A stretch of 56,475 bases of DNA from Thiohalospira sp051745535. GTDB taxonomy: Bacteria; Pseudomonadota; Gammaproteobacteria; Thiohalospirales; Thiohalospiraceae. Numbering within the stretch: position 1 is the first letter of the stretch; each line of letters starts with the position of its first letter. The stretch is taken from contig JBNJED010000001.1 in assembly GCA_051745535.1 (NCBI GenBank), positions 1-56,475 of the forward strand, in the 5' to 3' direction. Below, piece by piece: positions 7,581 through 14,994 of the stretch. Position numbers and translations under genes: made by a program. Below the pieces are notes generated by a model. It had not been told where the DNA came from and ran no database searches. It saw nothing but the letters and a program-made list of their open reading frames with translations.

Positions 7581-8567
7581 TCACTGGCCGGCAGCCCGCC
7601 GGGCGGCGCCCAGGAGGCCGACGCGGGGCTCGGTGACCACGTGGACCGGGAGGCGGGTGGCCAGGGGGGTCATGGGGCCCTTGTCGTTGAAGGCCTCCAG
7701 GAAGGCCGGCTCCCGCAGCGCCGGCAACAGCCGGGGCGGGATCCCGCCGGCGAGGAAGAGACCCCCGGTGGCGGCGGTCTCCAACCCCCAGTCGCCGGCG
7801 ATGGCGCCCAGCAGCTCGGCAAAGGTCGCCACGGTGGCCATGGCCAGGGGATCCTCGCCGGCCAGCCCTGCCCGACCCAGGAGGGCAGCGGGATCCTCGT
7901 TACCATCGGCCAGGGCGGCGGCCACCTCCGGCCCCGGCGCGATGCCGTCCCCCTCCCGAAGAAAGGCGGCGATACGCGCCAGGCCGGGGCCGGAGAGCAG
8001 GTCCTCGCGACATACCCGGCCCAGCCGCTCCCGCCACCAGGCGACCAGCGCCACCTCCCGCTCGGTACGCGGGGCCAGGCCGGCGTGCCCCCCCTCGCTG
8101 GGGACCACGGCATGACCATCGCCGCAGGGAACCAGCGCGCCCTGGCCCAGACCGGTCCCCGGCCCCAGGTAGCCGATGGTGCCACCGGGGTCGCGCTCCC
8201 CGGCCTGCAGGGTCGCGTACTGCCCCGGACCCAGGGCCGGCAGCCCCTCGCCAACCCCGACGAAATCGTTGATCAGGGTCACCCGTTCCAGACCCAGTTC
8301 GCTGGCCAGACGCCCCTCCTCCAGGGTCCAGGGGAGGTTGGTGATCCGCGCGGTTCCGGCGTGCACCGGCCCCGCCACGGCGAAGCAGGCGCGGACCGGC
8401 GCCCCGGGGACGCCGTCGGGGAAGGCGGCGCGAACCGCCGGGGCCAGGTCGGGATGGTCGCCGCTGGGGACCCGCGCCTCGGCCAGCGGCTCCACCCGGT
8501 CGCCGTCGACCTCGGCCACCAGGAAGCGGCTGTGGGTGCCGCCGATATCTCCGGCCAGTACCCGCAT
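7581..8567 (-). CDS. glk: Glucokinase
   Basis: A 328-residue ATP:glucose kinase of the Glk (non-ROK) family. It has the phosphate-binding LAGDIGGTHSRF (residues 4-15), LINDF (about 101-105), a GPGTGLGQG loop (about 135-143) and SEGGHAGLAP (about 158-167). It phosphorylates glucose to glucose-6-phosphate in the cytoplasm. The ATG at 8565-8567 was chosen because it precedes the conserved MRVLAGDIGG start; the longer reading frame upstream is out of register with pgl and unlike any protein. Two bases separate it from the pgl stop, so the pair forms an operon feeding the oxidative pentose phosphate or Entner-Doudoroff pathway. Confidence 0.93.
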   Translation of the reverse strand: MRVLAGDIGGTHSRFLVAEVDGDRVEPLAEARVPSGDHPDLAPAVRAAFPDGVPGAPVRACFAVAGPVHAGTARITNLPWTLEEGRLASELGLERVTLINDFVGVGEGLPALGPGQYATLQAGERDPGGTIGYLGPGTGLGQGALVPCGDGHAVVPSEGGHAGLAPRTEREVALVAWWRERLGRVCREDLLSGPGLARIAAFLREGDGIAPGPEVAAALADGNEDPAALLGRAGLAGEDPLAMATVATFAELLGAIAGDWGLETAATGGLFLAGGIPPRLLPALREPAFLEAFNDKGPMTPLATRLPVHVVTEPRVGLLGAARRAAGQ

Positions 8568-8569
8568 GG

Positions 8570-9292
8570 TCACCCCTCCCCTGCCGCGGCCCGGTCGACG
8601 AATAGCCGGTACTCCCCGACCGGGTCCAGCCGCGCCACCGGCACACTGGCATCGCCGGCCCGCAGCCGGGCCACGGCGTCGGCCTTCTCGGCCCCGGTGG
8701 CCAGCAGCCATACCCCCCGGGCGGCGTGGATGGCGGGGTAGGTCAGGGTCATCCGCCACGCCCGCAATCGCGGCACGTAGTTGGCGACGACGCTGCGCCC
8801 CGGGCCCGCATCGGTCTCGTGGAGGGCGCAGGTCCCGGGAAAGAGCGAGGCGGTGTGGCCGTCGGGCCCCATACCCAGCAGGACCAGGTCCAGCGCCGGC
8901 CAGCCGCCGGCATCCCGGGGGGCGTACCGTGCCAGCTCCTGCCGATAGGCGGCGGCGTCCTGGCGAATGGTGGCCACCGCCGGCCGCATGGGGTGGATCT
9001 GTTCAGGGGGAATGGGCACGTGGTCCAGCAGCGCCTGCCGGCTCATGCGCTCGTTGGAGTCGGGATCGTCCGGCGGCACGGCGCGCTCGTCGCCGAACCA
9101 GACGTGGAGCCGCTGCCAGGGCAGATCCATGCCCGCCAGGCGGCGGTAGAGCCGCTCCGGGGTCCGGCCCCCGGCCAGGGCGATGTGGAAAGGCCCCTTG
9201 CCGGCCTCCAGGAGGCTGGCAAGGTCGGCAGCGGCGGCGGCCGCCACCGCCTCGGCATCGCTCTCGGTCTGCCACTGCGGCTGCGTCATCAT
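8570..9292 (-). CDS. pgl: 6-phosphogluconolactonase
   Basis: A 240-residue protein of the SOL/DevB family. It shows LAGGRTPERLYRRL (about 38-51), VWFGDERAVPPDDPDSN (about 64-80) and LVLLGMGPDGHTASLFPG (about 137-154), the last being the family's catalytic signature. It hydrolyses 6-phosphogluconolactone to 6-phosphogluconate. It lies immediately upstream of glk, consistent with one glucose-catabolic transcript. Two adjacent ATG codons (9290-9292 and 9287-9289) are both possible starts. The glucose-6-phosphate dehydrogenase usually found with it is not in the window. It is divergent from the GH100-like gene across 83 bp. Confidence 0.93.
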   Translation of the reverse strand: MMTQPQWQTESDAEAVAAAAAADLASLLEAGKGPFHIALAGGRTPERLYRRLAGMDLPWQRLHVWFGDERAVPPDDPDSNERMSRQALLDHVPIPPEQIHPMRPAVATIRQDAAAYRQELARYAPRDAGGWPALDLVLLGMGPDGHTASLFPGTCALHETDAGPGRSVVANYVPRLRAWRMTLTYPAIHAARGVWLLATGAEKADAVARLRAGDASVPVARLDPVGEYRLFVDRAAAGEG

Positions 9293-9375
9293 CTGCCTCC
9301 CGATTGCTCTTCCCAGTGTGCGCCGCCCGGCCCTCGCTTGCTATATTGAAATCTCATTCCAGCGGAGACGGGAGC

Positions 9376-10659
9376 ATGGCCGAGCCTCAGGGTACCCGGG
9401 AAGAAGGTGCGGTCACCGAGGGCTACGAACAAGCCCTGGCGCTGATGCACCGCTGTGCCACTACCGACGGCTTCCTCGCCTCCCCCACCGACCATGCCAA
9501 CTACCACCGGGTCTGGTCCCGTGACGGCGCCGTGCTGGGCCTGGCCGCCCTGGCCAGCGGCGACGACGCACTCGTAGCCACCCTCCGGGCGACCCTGGAG
9601 ACCCTGGCGCGCCACCAGGGGCCCCACGGCGAGATCCCGAGCAACGTGGAGCCGAACAGCGTGCGGGTCTCCTTCGGTGGCACCGCCGGCCGAGTGGACG
9701 CCAGCCTCTGGTTCATCATCGCCTGCGGTGAGTACTGGGCCACCACCGGGGACGACGCCTTCATCGAGGCGATGCTGCCGACCCTGGAGCGGACCCGCTT
9801 CCTCCTCGGCGCCTGGGAGTTCAACAACCGCGGTCTGCTCTACATCCCCCAGACCGGGGACTGGGCCGACGAGTACATCCAGTCCGGCTACGTCCTCTAC
9901 GACCAGCTCCTCTACCTCCAGGCGCTGCGCACCCTCTGCCGGATCCACGGCCACGTCCACGGCTCCGCCGACCACGCCATGGTCGAGCGCGCCGGGCGGC
10001 TCTACCACCTCATCCGCGCCAACTACTGGTTCAGTAACGGCGACGATGCCGGCGAGGATGCCTACCATCCGGTCCTCTACCAGCGCGGGAAGGAGGCGGC
10101 GGCTCTGCGGGAAGACGACCACCGCTACTGGATGCCCTTCTTCTCCCCCACCGGCTACGGCTTCCGCTTCGACGCCTTCGCCAACGTCCTCGCCTCCCTG
10201 CTGCGGGTGGCCTACGACGACCAGCGCGCCGAGGTGGACGCCTACATCCGCGAGCTGGCCCCGACGGGGATGGAGCTGCTGCCGGCCTTCCACCCCGTCA
10301 TCCGCCCCGACGAGAGCGCCTGGCAGGAGCTGCAGACCAACTTCTCCTACAGCTTCCGCAACCACCCCCACGAGTACCACAACGGCGGCCTCTGGCCGCT
10401 CATCACCGGCTTCTACGTCGCCGACCTGGCCGAGCGCGACCCGGCCGCCGCCCGCCACCACCTGGCCGCCCTGGACCGCGCCAATGCCCTGTCCATGGAG
10501 GGCGAGCCGTGGGGCTTCCCCGAATTCGTCCACGGCACCGAGCTCACCGCCGGCGGCACCCGCCATCAGGGGTGGAGCGCCGCCGCGGCGGTCATCGGCC
10601 ACCGGGCCATCGCCGGCGCCCCGATCCTGCGCCTGACCGGGGGCCCCAGAGATGGCTGA
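9376..10659 (+). CDS. GH100-like glycoside hydrolase (alkaline/neutral invertase-like)
   Basis: A 427-residue soluble protein with an (alpha/alpha)6-barrel pattern. Segments align with plant and cyanobacterial neutral invertases: NYHRVWSRD (42-50), GRVDASLWFII (105-115), GYVLYDQLLYLQAL (171-184), YHNGGLWPLITGF (334-346) and FPEFVHGTE (381-389). Asp108 and Glu383 fall where the GH100 acid and base residues sit. Sucrose hydrolysis is therefore likely, and the following gene, a sucrose-phosphatase-like enzyme overlapping by eight bases, supports a sucrose link. A trehalase or glucosylglycerate hydrolase of a related clan is the alternative. GACGGGAG precedes the ATG, and a TATATT (9342-9347) could be its -10 element. 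Confidence 0.65.
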   Translation: MAEPQGTREEGAVTEGYEQALALMHRCATTDGFLASPTDHANYHRVWSRDGAVLGLAALASGDDALVATLRATLETLARHQGPHGEIPSNVEPNSVRVSFGGTAGRVDASLWFIIACGEYWATTGDDAFIEAMLPTLERTRFLLGAWEFNNRGLLYIPQTGDWADEYIQSGYVLYDQLLYLQALRTLCRIHGHVHGSADHAMVERAGRLYHLIRANYWFSNGDDAGEDAYHPVLYQRGKEAAALREDDHRYWMPFFSPTGYGFRFDAFANVLASLLRVAYDDQRAEVDAYIRELAPTGMELLPAFHPVIRPDESAWQELQTNFSYSFRNHPHEYHNGGLWPLITGFYVADLAERDPAAARHHLAALDRANALSMEGEPWGFPEFVHGTELTAGGTRHQGWSAAAAVIGHRAIAGAPILRLTGGPRDG

Positions 10660-11503
10660 CCGCCTGCTGCTCTGCTCGGATCTGGACCGCACCCTGCTGC
10701 CCAACGGCCGCTGGCCGGAGTCGCCGCAGGCCCGCCCCCGGCTGCGCGCCTTCGCCGCCCGTCCGGAGACCGCCATCGCCTACGTCAGCGGCCGCCACGA
10801 GGCGCTGCTGCACGCCGCCATCGCCGAGTACGACCTGCCGGAGCCCGACTTCGCCATCGGCGACGTGGGCACCACCATCTACCGTATCGCGAACGGGCGC
10901 TGGACCCCCTGGCAGGCGTGGCACGACCACATCGCCCCCGACTGGGCCGGCCGCGACCGCGACGCCATCGCCGCCGCCCTGGCCGACCTGCCGGAACTCA
11001 CGCCCCAGGAGCCGGAGAAGCAGAACACCTTCAAGTGCTCCTGGTACGCCCCTACGGACACCGACCGCGACGCCCTCCTGGCCCGGGTCCGGGAACGGCT
11101 GGATCCCATGGGGATCCGTGCCAGCCTCATCTGGTCCATCGACGAGGCCGCCGATACCGGCCTGCTGGATATCCTCCCCGAGCGCGCCACCAAGCGCCAC
11201 GCCGTGGAGTTCCTGGTGGACCAGCTGGGCTTCGCCCGGGAGTCCACCGTCTTCGCCGGCGACTCCGGCAACGACCTGCCCGTCTTCGACAGCGGCCTGG
11301 AGGCGGTGCTGGTCCGCAACGCCGCCGACGATGTCTGCGCCGAGGCCCGCGAGCGGGTCACGACCACCGGCCACCCGGAGCGGCTCTACGTCGCCGAGGG
11401 CGACTTCCTGGGCATGAACGGCTACTACGCCGCCGGGGTACTGGAGGGGGTGGCCAACTTCCACCCCCGAGCGGCCGAGTGGATGGCGCTGCCGGGGGAA
11501 TAG
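10652..11503 (+). CDS. Sucrose-6-phosphate-phosphatase-like HAD hydrolase
   Basis: A 283-residue HAD-superfamily phosphatase of the sucrose-6-phosphate phosphatase type (PF05116). Motif I is SDLDRTLLP with nucleophile Asp10 and Asp12, motif II is YVSGRHE, motif III Lys lies in EKQNTFKCSWY, and motif IV is FAGDSGNDLPVF. The C2-type cap with KQNTFKCSWY and the ERATKRHAVEFL segment fit SPP and its relatives. It should release phosphate from sucrose-6-phosphate or a related sugar-phosphate osmolyte. No sucrose-phosphate synthase is present in the window, so the substrate rests on family and on the GH100-like neighbour. In halophiles this pair could build and recycle sucrose as a compatible solute. 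Confidence 0.75.
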   Translation: MADRLLLCSDLDRTLLPNGRWPESPQARPRLRAFAARPETAIAYVSGRHEALLHAAIAEYDLPEPDFAIGDVGTTIYRIANGRWTPWQAWHDHIAPDWAGRDRDAIAAALADLPELTPQEPEKQNTFKCSWYAPTDTDRDALLARVRERLDPMGIRASLIWSIDEAADTGLLDILPERATKRHAVEFLVDQLGFARESTVFAGDSGNDLPVFDSGLEAVLVRNAADDVCAEARERVTTTGHPERLYVAEGDFLGMNGYYAAGVLEGVANFHPRAAEWMALPGE

Positions 11504-11536
11504 CGCCCTTTCCCGGCATCGCGAACGGAGACGATT

Positions 11537-11658
11537 CCGAAAAGGCCCGGCGGGCGGTACAAGTCCCTGATACCCGATCGTCGGCAGCAGGGATGCTGCC
11601 GTCGAGCCGACAGGGACGTCTTTACGGCGTATCGGGTATCAGGGACTTGTGCCGACCG
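11537..11658 (-). repeat. Structured dispersed repeat, copy A
   Basis: A 122-bp element, on the minus strand relative to copy B at 39610-39730. An 18-bp perfect inverted repeat (11560-11577 with 11632-11649) encloses a conserved core with an inner hairpin whose arms are CGGCAGCA and TGCTGCCG around TCCC. One flank ends in GGGCCTTTTCGG, shared with copy B. It lies in the 252-bp gap between the HAD gene and the DUF465 gene. The core is nearly identical between copies while the outer stem differs but remains perfectly paired. No coding capacity is evident. Family unknown. Confidence 0.8.
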
Positions 11659-11755
11659 CCCCGAAGCATACGGACTTCCCTGCCCCCGGGATTGAATCAC
11701 CGTCGCCACCGCGTATCCTGTGGCCTCCGACCAGTGTCCGCGAGCGGGGGTGGCC

Positions 11756-11962
11756 ATGGATCCCAGCGAGGAGAGCGAACTCCGCCAGCGCCTGGAGGCC
11801 CTGCGCGAGGAGCACCGTGACCTCGACGAGGCCGTGGCGCGCCTGGCCGGGGATCCGGCCATGAACCGGCTCCAGCTTACGCGGCTGAAGAAGCGCAAGC
11901 TCCAGCTCAAGGACGCCATCGCCCATATCGAGAGCCGACTGATACCCGACCTCAATGCCTGA
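11756..11962 (+). CDS. DUF465 (YdcH-like) small coiled-coil protein
   Basis: A 68-residue, highly charged, fully helical protein. It has RQRLEALREEHRDLDEAVARL (first half) and a LTRLKKRKLQLKDAIAHIE second helix, the two-helix signature of DUF465/YdcH. The family's role is unknown. The ATG at 11756 starts the conserved region; a weak GGGGGTGG precedes it. Its stop overlaps the start of the DUF3549 gene by eight bases, so the two are coupled. It resembles SlyX in size but lacks the SlyX pattern. Confidence 0.85.
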   Translation: MDPSEESELRQRLEALREEHRDLDEAVARLAGDPAMNRLQLTRLKKRKLQLKDAIAHIESRLIPDLNA

Positions 11963-12974
11963 TTCCGAGACCGAAGCCCCCCAGGGGATCGCCGACCTTT
12001 GCGCCCGCCAGGGCGTCCCCCTCCACGCCTTCGACCTGGGGCGCCAGCTCACCCCGGTGGATGTCGAGACCCTGGCCGCAGTGGAGCGCGGCGATACCCC
12101 GTGGCCCCTGCCCTTCCAGGGCCGGGCGCGGCTGGGGCTGGTGGGCGAGACCGGCGCCGACCCCTTCGTCTGGTTCCTGGCCCTGCCCCTGGACGAGGCG
12201 GGCTACCTCCACCCGGCGGTGCGCGACGACCTCCTGGCCCGGCTGGCCGAGGCGCCACTGCGGGAGCAGGACCCCAACGAGAGCGACCCCCTGGGCGACA
12301 ACCCCTACGGCTTCACCCCGGATCCCGAGCGCATGGCGGCCCTGCACGCCCGGGCCGGCCGGCTCCTGGGACGCGAACCCTCCGCCTACTACGAGCATGT
12401 CCGGATCTATCTCACCGGCGCCCACGGCTGGGACCAGTGGGCCTTCCTGGGGCTGCAGGGGCTGGCGGACATCGCCGAGCGGCTGGACGAGGGGGACAAC
12501 GCCGAGCGGGTGGCGACCGCCATCCCGCAGCTCCCGGCCACGCCCTTCGAGGCCCTAGCGCGCCAGCTGGAGCACGTTACGGTACCGGAGCCGGTGGCCG
12601 CGGCCCTGCTGGAGCGGGCGGAGACCGCTACCGGGACCGAGGCGGCTGCCGTCCTGCGCGGGCTCACCGGCGCCACCGAGGAGGGGCCGCGCCGGGCATG
12701 GCTGATCCGCCGCCTGGAGGGGCTGGATCCGGAGACGGAGGCCGAGTTCCTGGCCGCGGTGGCCGGCCGCGCCTGGGCCGACCTCGCCGATCCCGCCGTG
12801 GCCGGCGCCTTCCTGGAGGCGCTGGCGGGGACGGGCCAGGAGGTCTTCTCCAAGACCATCACGGAACTGGTGGCCCTGCCGGGGATGCGCGAGGCCCTGC
12901 GCGACGCCATCGCCGACCCGGGGCGCAGCGAGGCGGTGAGCCGCGCCGCGGCAGCCCTGCCGACCCTGCCCTGA
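11955..12974 (+). CDS. DUF3549 family protein
   Basis: A 339-residue protein of the DUF3549 family known from gammaproteobacteria. Conserved features are an N-terminal Q-rich/aromatic domain with FVWFLALPLDEAGYL and DNPYGFTPDPERMAALHAR, then AHGWDQWAFLGLQGLADIAERL (about 155-176) and HEAT-like acidic helices to the end. It is cytoplasmic, with no signal or membrane segment. Function unknown. It is coupled to the DUF465 gene by an eight-base overlap and converges on the polyphosphate phosphotransferase gene with six bases between stops. Confidence 0.82.
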   Translation: MPDSETEAPQGIADLCARQGVPLHAFDLGRQLTPVDVETLAAVERGDTPWPLPFQGRARLGLVGETGADPFVWFLALPLDEAGYLHPAVRDDLLARLAEAPLREQDPNESDPLGDNPYGFTPDPERMAALHARAGRLLGREPSAYYEHVRIYLTGAHGWDQWAFLGLQGLADIAERLDEGDNAERVATAIPQLPATPFEALARQLEHVTVPEPVAAALLERAETATGTEAAAVLRGLTGATEEGPRRAWLIRRLEGLDPETEAEFLAAVAGRAWADLADPAVAGAFLEALAGTGQEVFSKTITELVALPGMREALRDAIADPGRSEAVSRAAAALPTLP

Positions 12975-12980
12975 GCCCCT

Positions 12981-14489
12981 TCAGTCTGCCAGGGCCTGCC
13001 GCAGGCCGGCGATGAGGGTGTCCAGAACCCGGATGCGGGCGACCTTCTTGTCCTCGGCCGGCACCAGCGTCCAGGGGGCGCGGGTGGTGGAGGTCCGCGC
13101 CACCATCTCCTCCACGGCGCGCTCGTAGTCGGCCCGGCGCTCCCGGTTGCGCCAGTCCTCGTCGGTGATCTTGTGCTGCTTCCAGGGGGTCTCCTCCCGC
13201 TCCCGGAAGCGGCGCAGCTGCTCCTCGTCGCTGATGTGCAGCCAGAACTTGGCGACCACCGTGCCGTGGTCGGTAAGCTCCTCCTCGAGGCGATTGATCT
13301 CGGCGTAGGCGCGCATCCAGTCCGCCTCGGCGGCGAGGCCCTCCACTCGCTCCACCAGTACCCGGCCGTACCAGGAGCGGTCGTAGAGGGTGGCGTAGCC
13401 ATCCCGGGGGACCTGCCGCCAGAAGCGCCAGAGGTAGTGGTGCGCCGACTCCTCGTCGGTGGGGGCGGCCACCGAGATCACGCGGTGCAGCCGGGCATCC
13501 AGGGCGGCGATGACCCGACGGATGGCCGAGCCCTTGCCGGCGGCATCCCACCCCTCGAAGACGGCCACCAGGGAGCGGCCGGCATCCCACGCCGCCCAGG
13601 CCAGCTCGTGGAGTTCCCGCTGGCGGGCCTTGAGCTGTTCGCGGTAGTCGGGCTCCTCCAGCCGCTGGCCGAGGTCCACCGCCCCCAGCAGCGACGGCCC
13701 CTCCCCGGCCGCCTCGGCAGGCCGGTGGGCCGTTACCGCCGGGGCCGGGGTCCCCTGCTCCGCCCGGGACTCCATGGCCTCGCACAGCGTCCGGCCCAGG
13801 GTGAGATCGCGGTGGCGGCCGTTGCCGGCCTCGATGATGAACCAGGGGCTCTCGCCGGTATCGGTGGTCCGGATGACCTCCTCGGCGGCCGCGCGCAGCG
13901 CCGGGTAGTGGGTCTCCGGCTCCGCCTCCAGGGGGCCGGCCGCGTGGCGGCGCGCCCGGAGGGCGGCGGCATCGGCCTGGCGCTCCTTCCTGCGCCGCTT
14001 GGCCATCCGCTCGGCCTGGCGGTCGGCGGAGAGGTGGAGCCAGAACTTCACTACCAGGGCGCCATCCCGGGTCAGGGTGCGCTCCAGGTCGGCGATGCGA
14101 TGGAGTTCGCGCTCGCGCTCCATCGCATCCACCTCCCCCAGGGCGCTGCCGTGCAGCGGCCGGCGATACCAGCCGTCGAAGAACAGCGCGATCTCCCCGG
14201 CCCCGGGCAGGCGGCGCCAGTAGCGCCAGTGGTCGGGGCGCTGGCGCTCCTCGTCGGTCTCGTCCCAGAAGGCGGCGGTAACCATGCCGCGGGTGTCCAG
14301 CCATTTGTTCAGGCGGTCGGCCACCCCGGCCCGGCCGGCGGCCTCCATGCCGGCGAGGAGGATGACCAGGGGCCGCCGCTGCCCCTGGAGCGCCCACTGG
14401 GCCTGCAGAAGCCGGGTCCGCAGCTCGGGCTCGGCGGCCTTGAAGTCGGCCTTGTCCAGCCGCCGGCCCAGTTCGGCGGTCTCGAACAC
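12981..14489 (-). CDS. pap: Polyphosphate:AMP phosphotransferase (two PPK2 domains)
   Basis: A 502-residue protein made of two tandem PPK2 domains, the arrangement of class II PPK2 / PAP, which makes ADP from AMP using polyphosphate. The C-terminal domain (about 265-500) has the intact Walker A FEGWDAAGKGSAIRRV and LYDRSWYGRVLVERVEG. In the N-terminal domain (about 1-250) the corresponding loop reads LAGMEAAGRAGVADRL with Lys replaced by Arg, and the second block is FFDGWYRRPLHGSALG. The first domain may be structural, as described for PAP proteins. Four bases separate it from the 98-residue gene upstream on the same strand, which is probably co-transcribed. Confidence 0.9.
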   Translation of the reverse strand: MFETAELGRRLDKADFKAAEPELRTRLLQAQWALQGQRRPLVILLAGMEAAGRAGVADRLNKWLDTRGMVTAAFWDETDEERQRPDHWRYWRRLPGAGEIALFFDGWYRRPLHGSALGEVDAMERERELHRIADLERTLTRDGALVVKFWLHLSADRQAERMAKRRRKERQADAAALRARRHAAGPLEAEPETHYPALRAAAEEVIRTTDTGESPWFIIEAGNGRHRDLTLGRTLCEAMESRAEQGTPAPAVTAHRPAEAAGEGPSLLGAVDLGQRLEEPDYREQLKARQRELHELAWAAWDAGRSLVAVFEGWDAAGKGSAIRRVIAALDARLHRVISVAAPTDEESAHHYLWRFWRQVPRDGYATLYDRSWYGRVLVERVEGLAAEADWMRAYAEINRLEEELTDHGTVVAKFWLHISDEEQLRRFREREETPWKQHKITDEDWRNRERRADYERAVEEMVARTSTTRAPWTLVPAEDKKVARIRVLDTLIAGLRQALAD

Positions 14490-14492
14490 CGT

Positions 14493-14789
14493 CTAGCTGC
14501 CTTCTTCCTCGGCGATCCAGCCGTCCAGGGTGTCCCGGATCTTCTTCGCCTGGTCGACGCTGGAGATGTTGAAGCGGGACTTGGGGATGAAGCTACCGCT
14601 GCGCTTCTGGTAGCGGCGGATGGTGAAGCGGACCTGGCCGAAGTCGCCGGTGCTGCGGTCGAGCTCGGTGTACTTGAACAGGATGGTGGTCCAGGCGCCG
14701 CGGGTGAGCACGGCCTTGTCCAGTTCGCGCACCACCTCCTCGCTGCCCTCGTGGTAGGCGACGGTGAGGTCGTCGATGGCCTCGGCCAT
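14493..14789 (-). CDS. Conserved hypothetical protein, 98 residues
   Basis: A small soluble protein starting at the ATG 14787-14789, which has AGGAGA at a good distance; the longer upstream reading frame is not supported. It has an N-terminal acidic helix (EAIDDLTVAYHEG), a central predicted beta region (WTTILFKYTELDRSTG, FGQVRFTIRRYQK, SFIPKSRFNIS) and a C-terminal helix with DQAKKIRDTLDGWIAEEE. I do not recognise a family. It lies four bases upstream of the polyphosphate:AMP phosphotransferase gene, so a link to phosphate or nucleotide metabolism is possible, but context is the only support. Confidence 0.75.
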   Translation of the reverse strand: MAEAIDDLTVAYHEGSEEVVRELDKAVLTRGAWTTILFKYTELDRSTGDFGQVRFTIRRYQKRSGSFIPKSRFNISSVDQAKKIRDTLDGWIAEEEGS

Positions 14790-14881
14790 GGTAGTTCTCC
14801 TTGTCTCGGTTGATTCGTCTCGAAAGGTCGGGCGGGGGGAGCCTACTATCGCGAGGGTGGACGCGGATGGGCAAGGGCCGA

Positions 14882-14947
14882 CCGGGACACGGCGTGCATA
14901 CGTCCCTGAAGCCTCCACGGCGGCATCCCTGCCGCCGAGGGTCCCGG
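14882..14947 (+). repeat. Short relative (copy C) of the structured dispersed repeat
   Basis: An outer inverted repeat CCGGGAC (14882-14888) / GTCCCGG (14941-14947) encloses ACGGCGTGCATACGTCCCTG and a hairpin at 14918-14937. The hairpin arms CGGCGGCA and TGCCGCCG surround the same TCCC loop found in copies A and B. One A-T pair of those copies is a G-C pair here, so pairing is kept while sequence changes. It sits in the 205-bp gap between the 98-residue gene and the PreP-like protease gene. The rest of that gap shows nothing else. Confidence 0.6.
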
Positions 14948-14994
14948 CGACCCCCGCGGGGCCCGGCCTCACTCTCGCCCGTAACTTCTACCGT

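Noticed and set aside
9183..9375. Upstream extension of the GH100-like gene to 8176
   Set aside because: The extension is antisense to pgl and glk and has low-complexity composition; the ATG at 9376 has a good ribosome-binding site.
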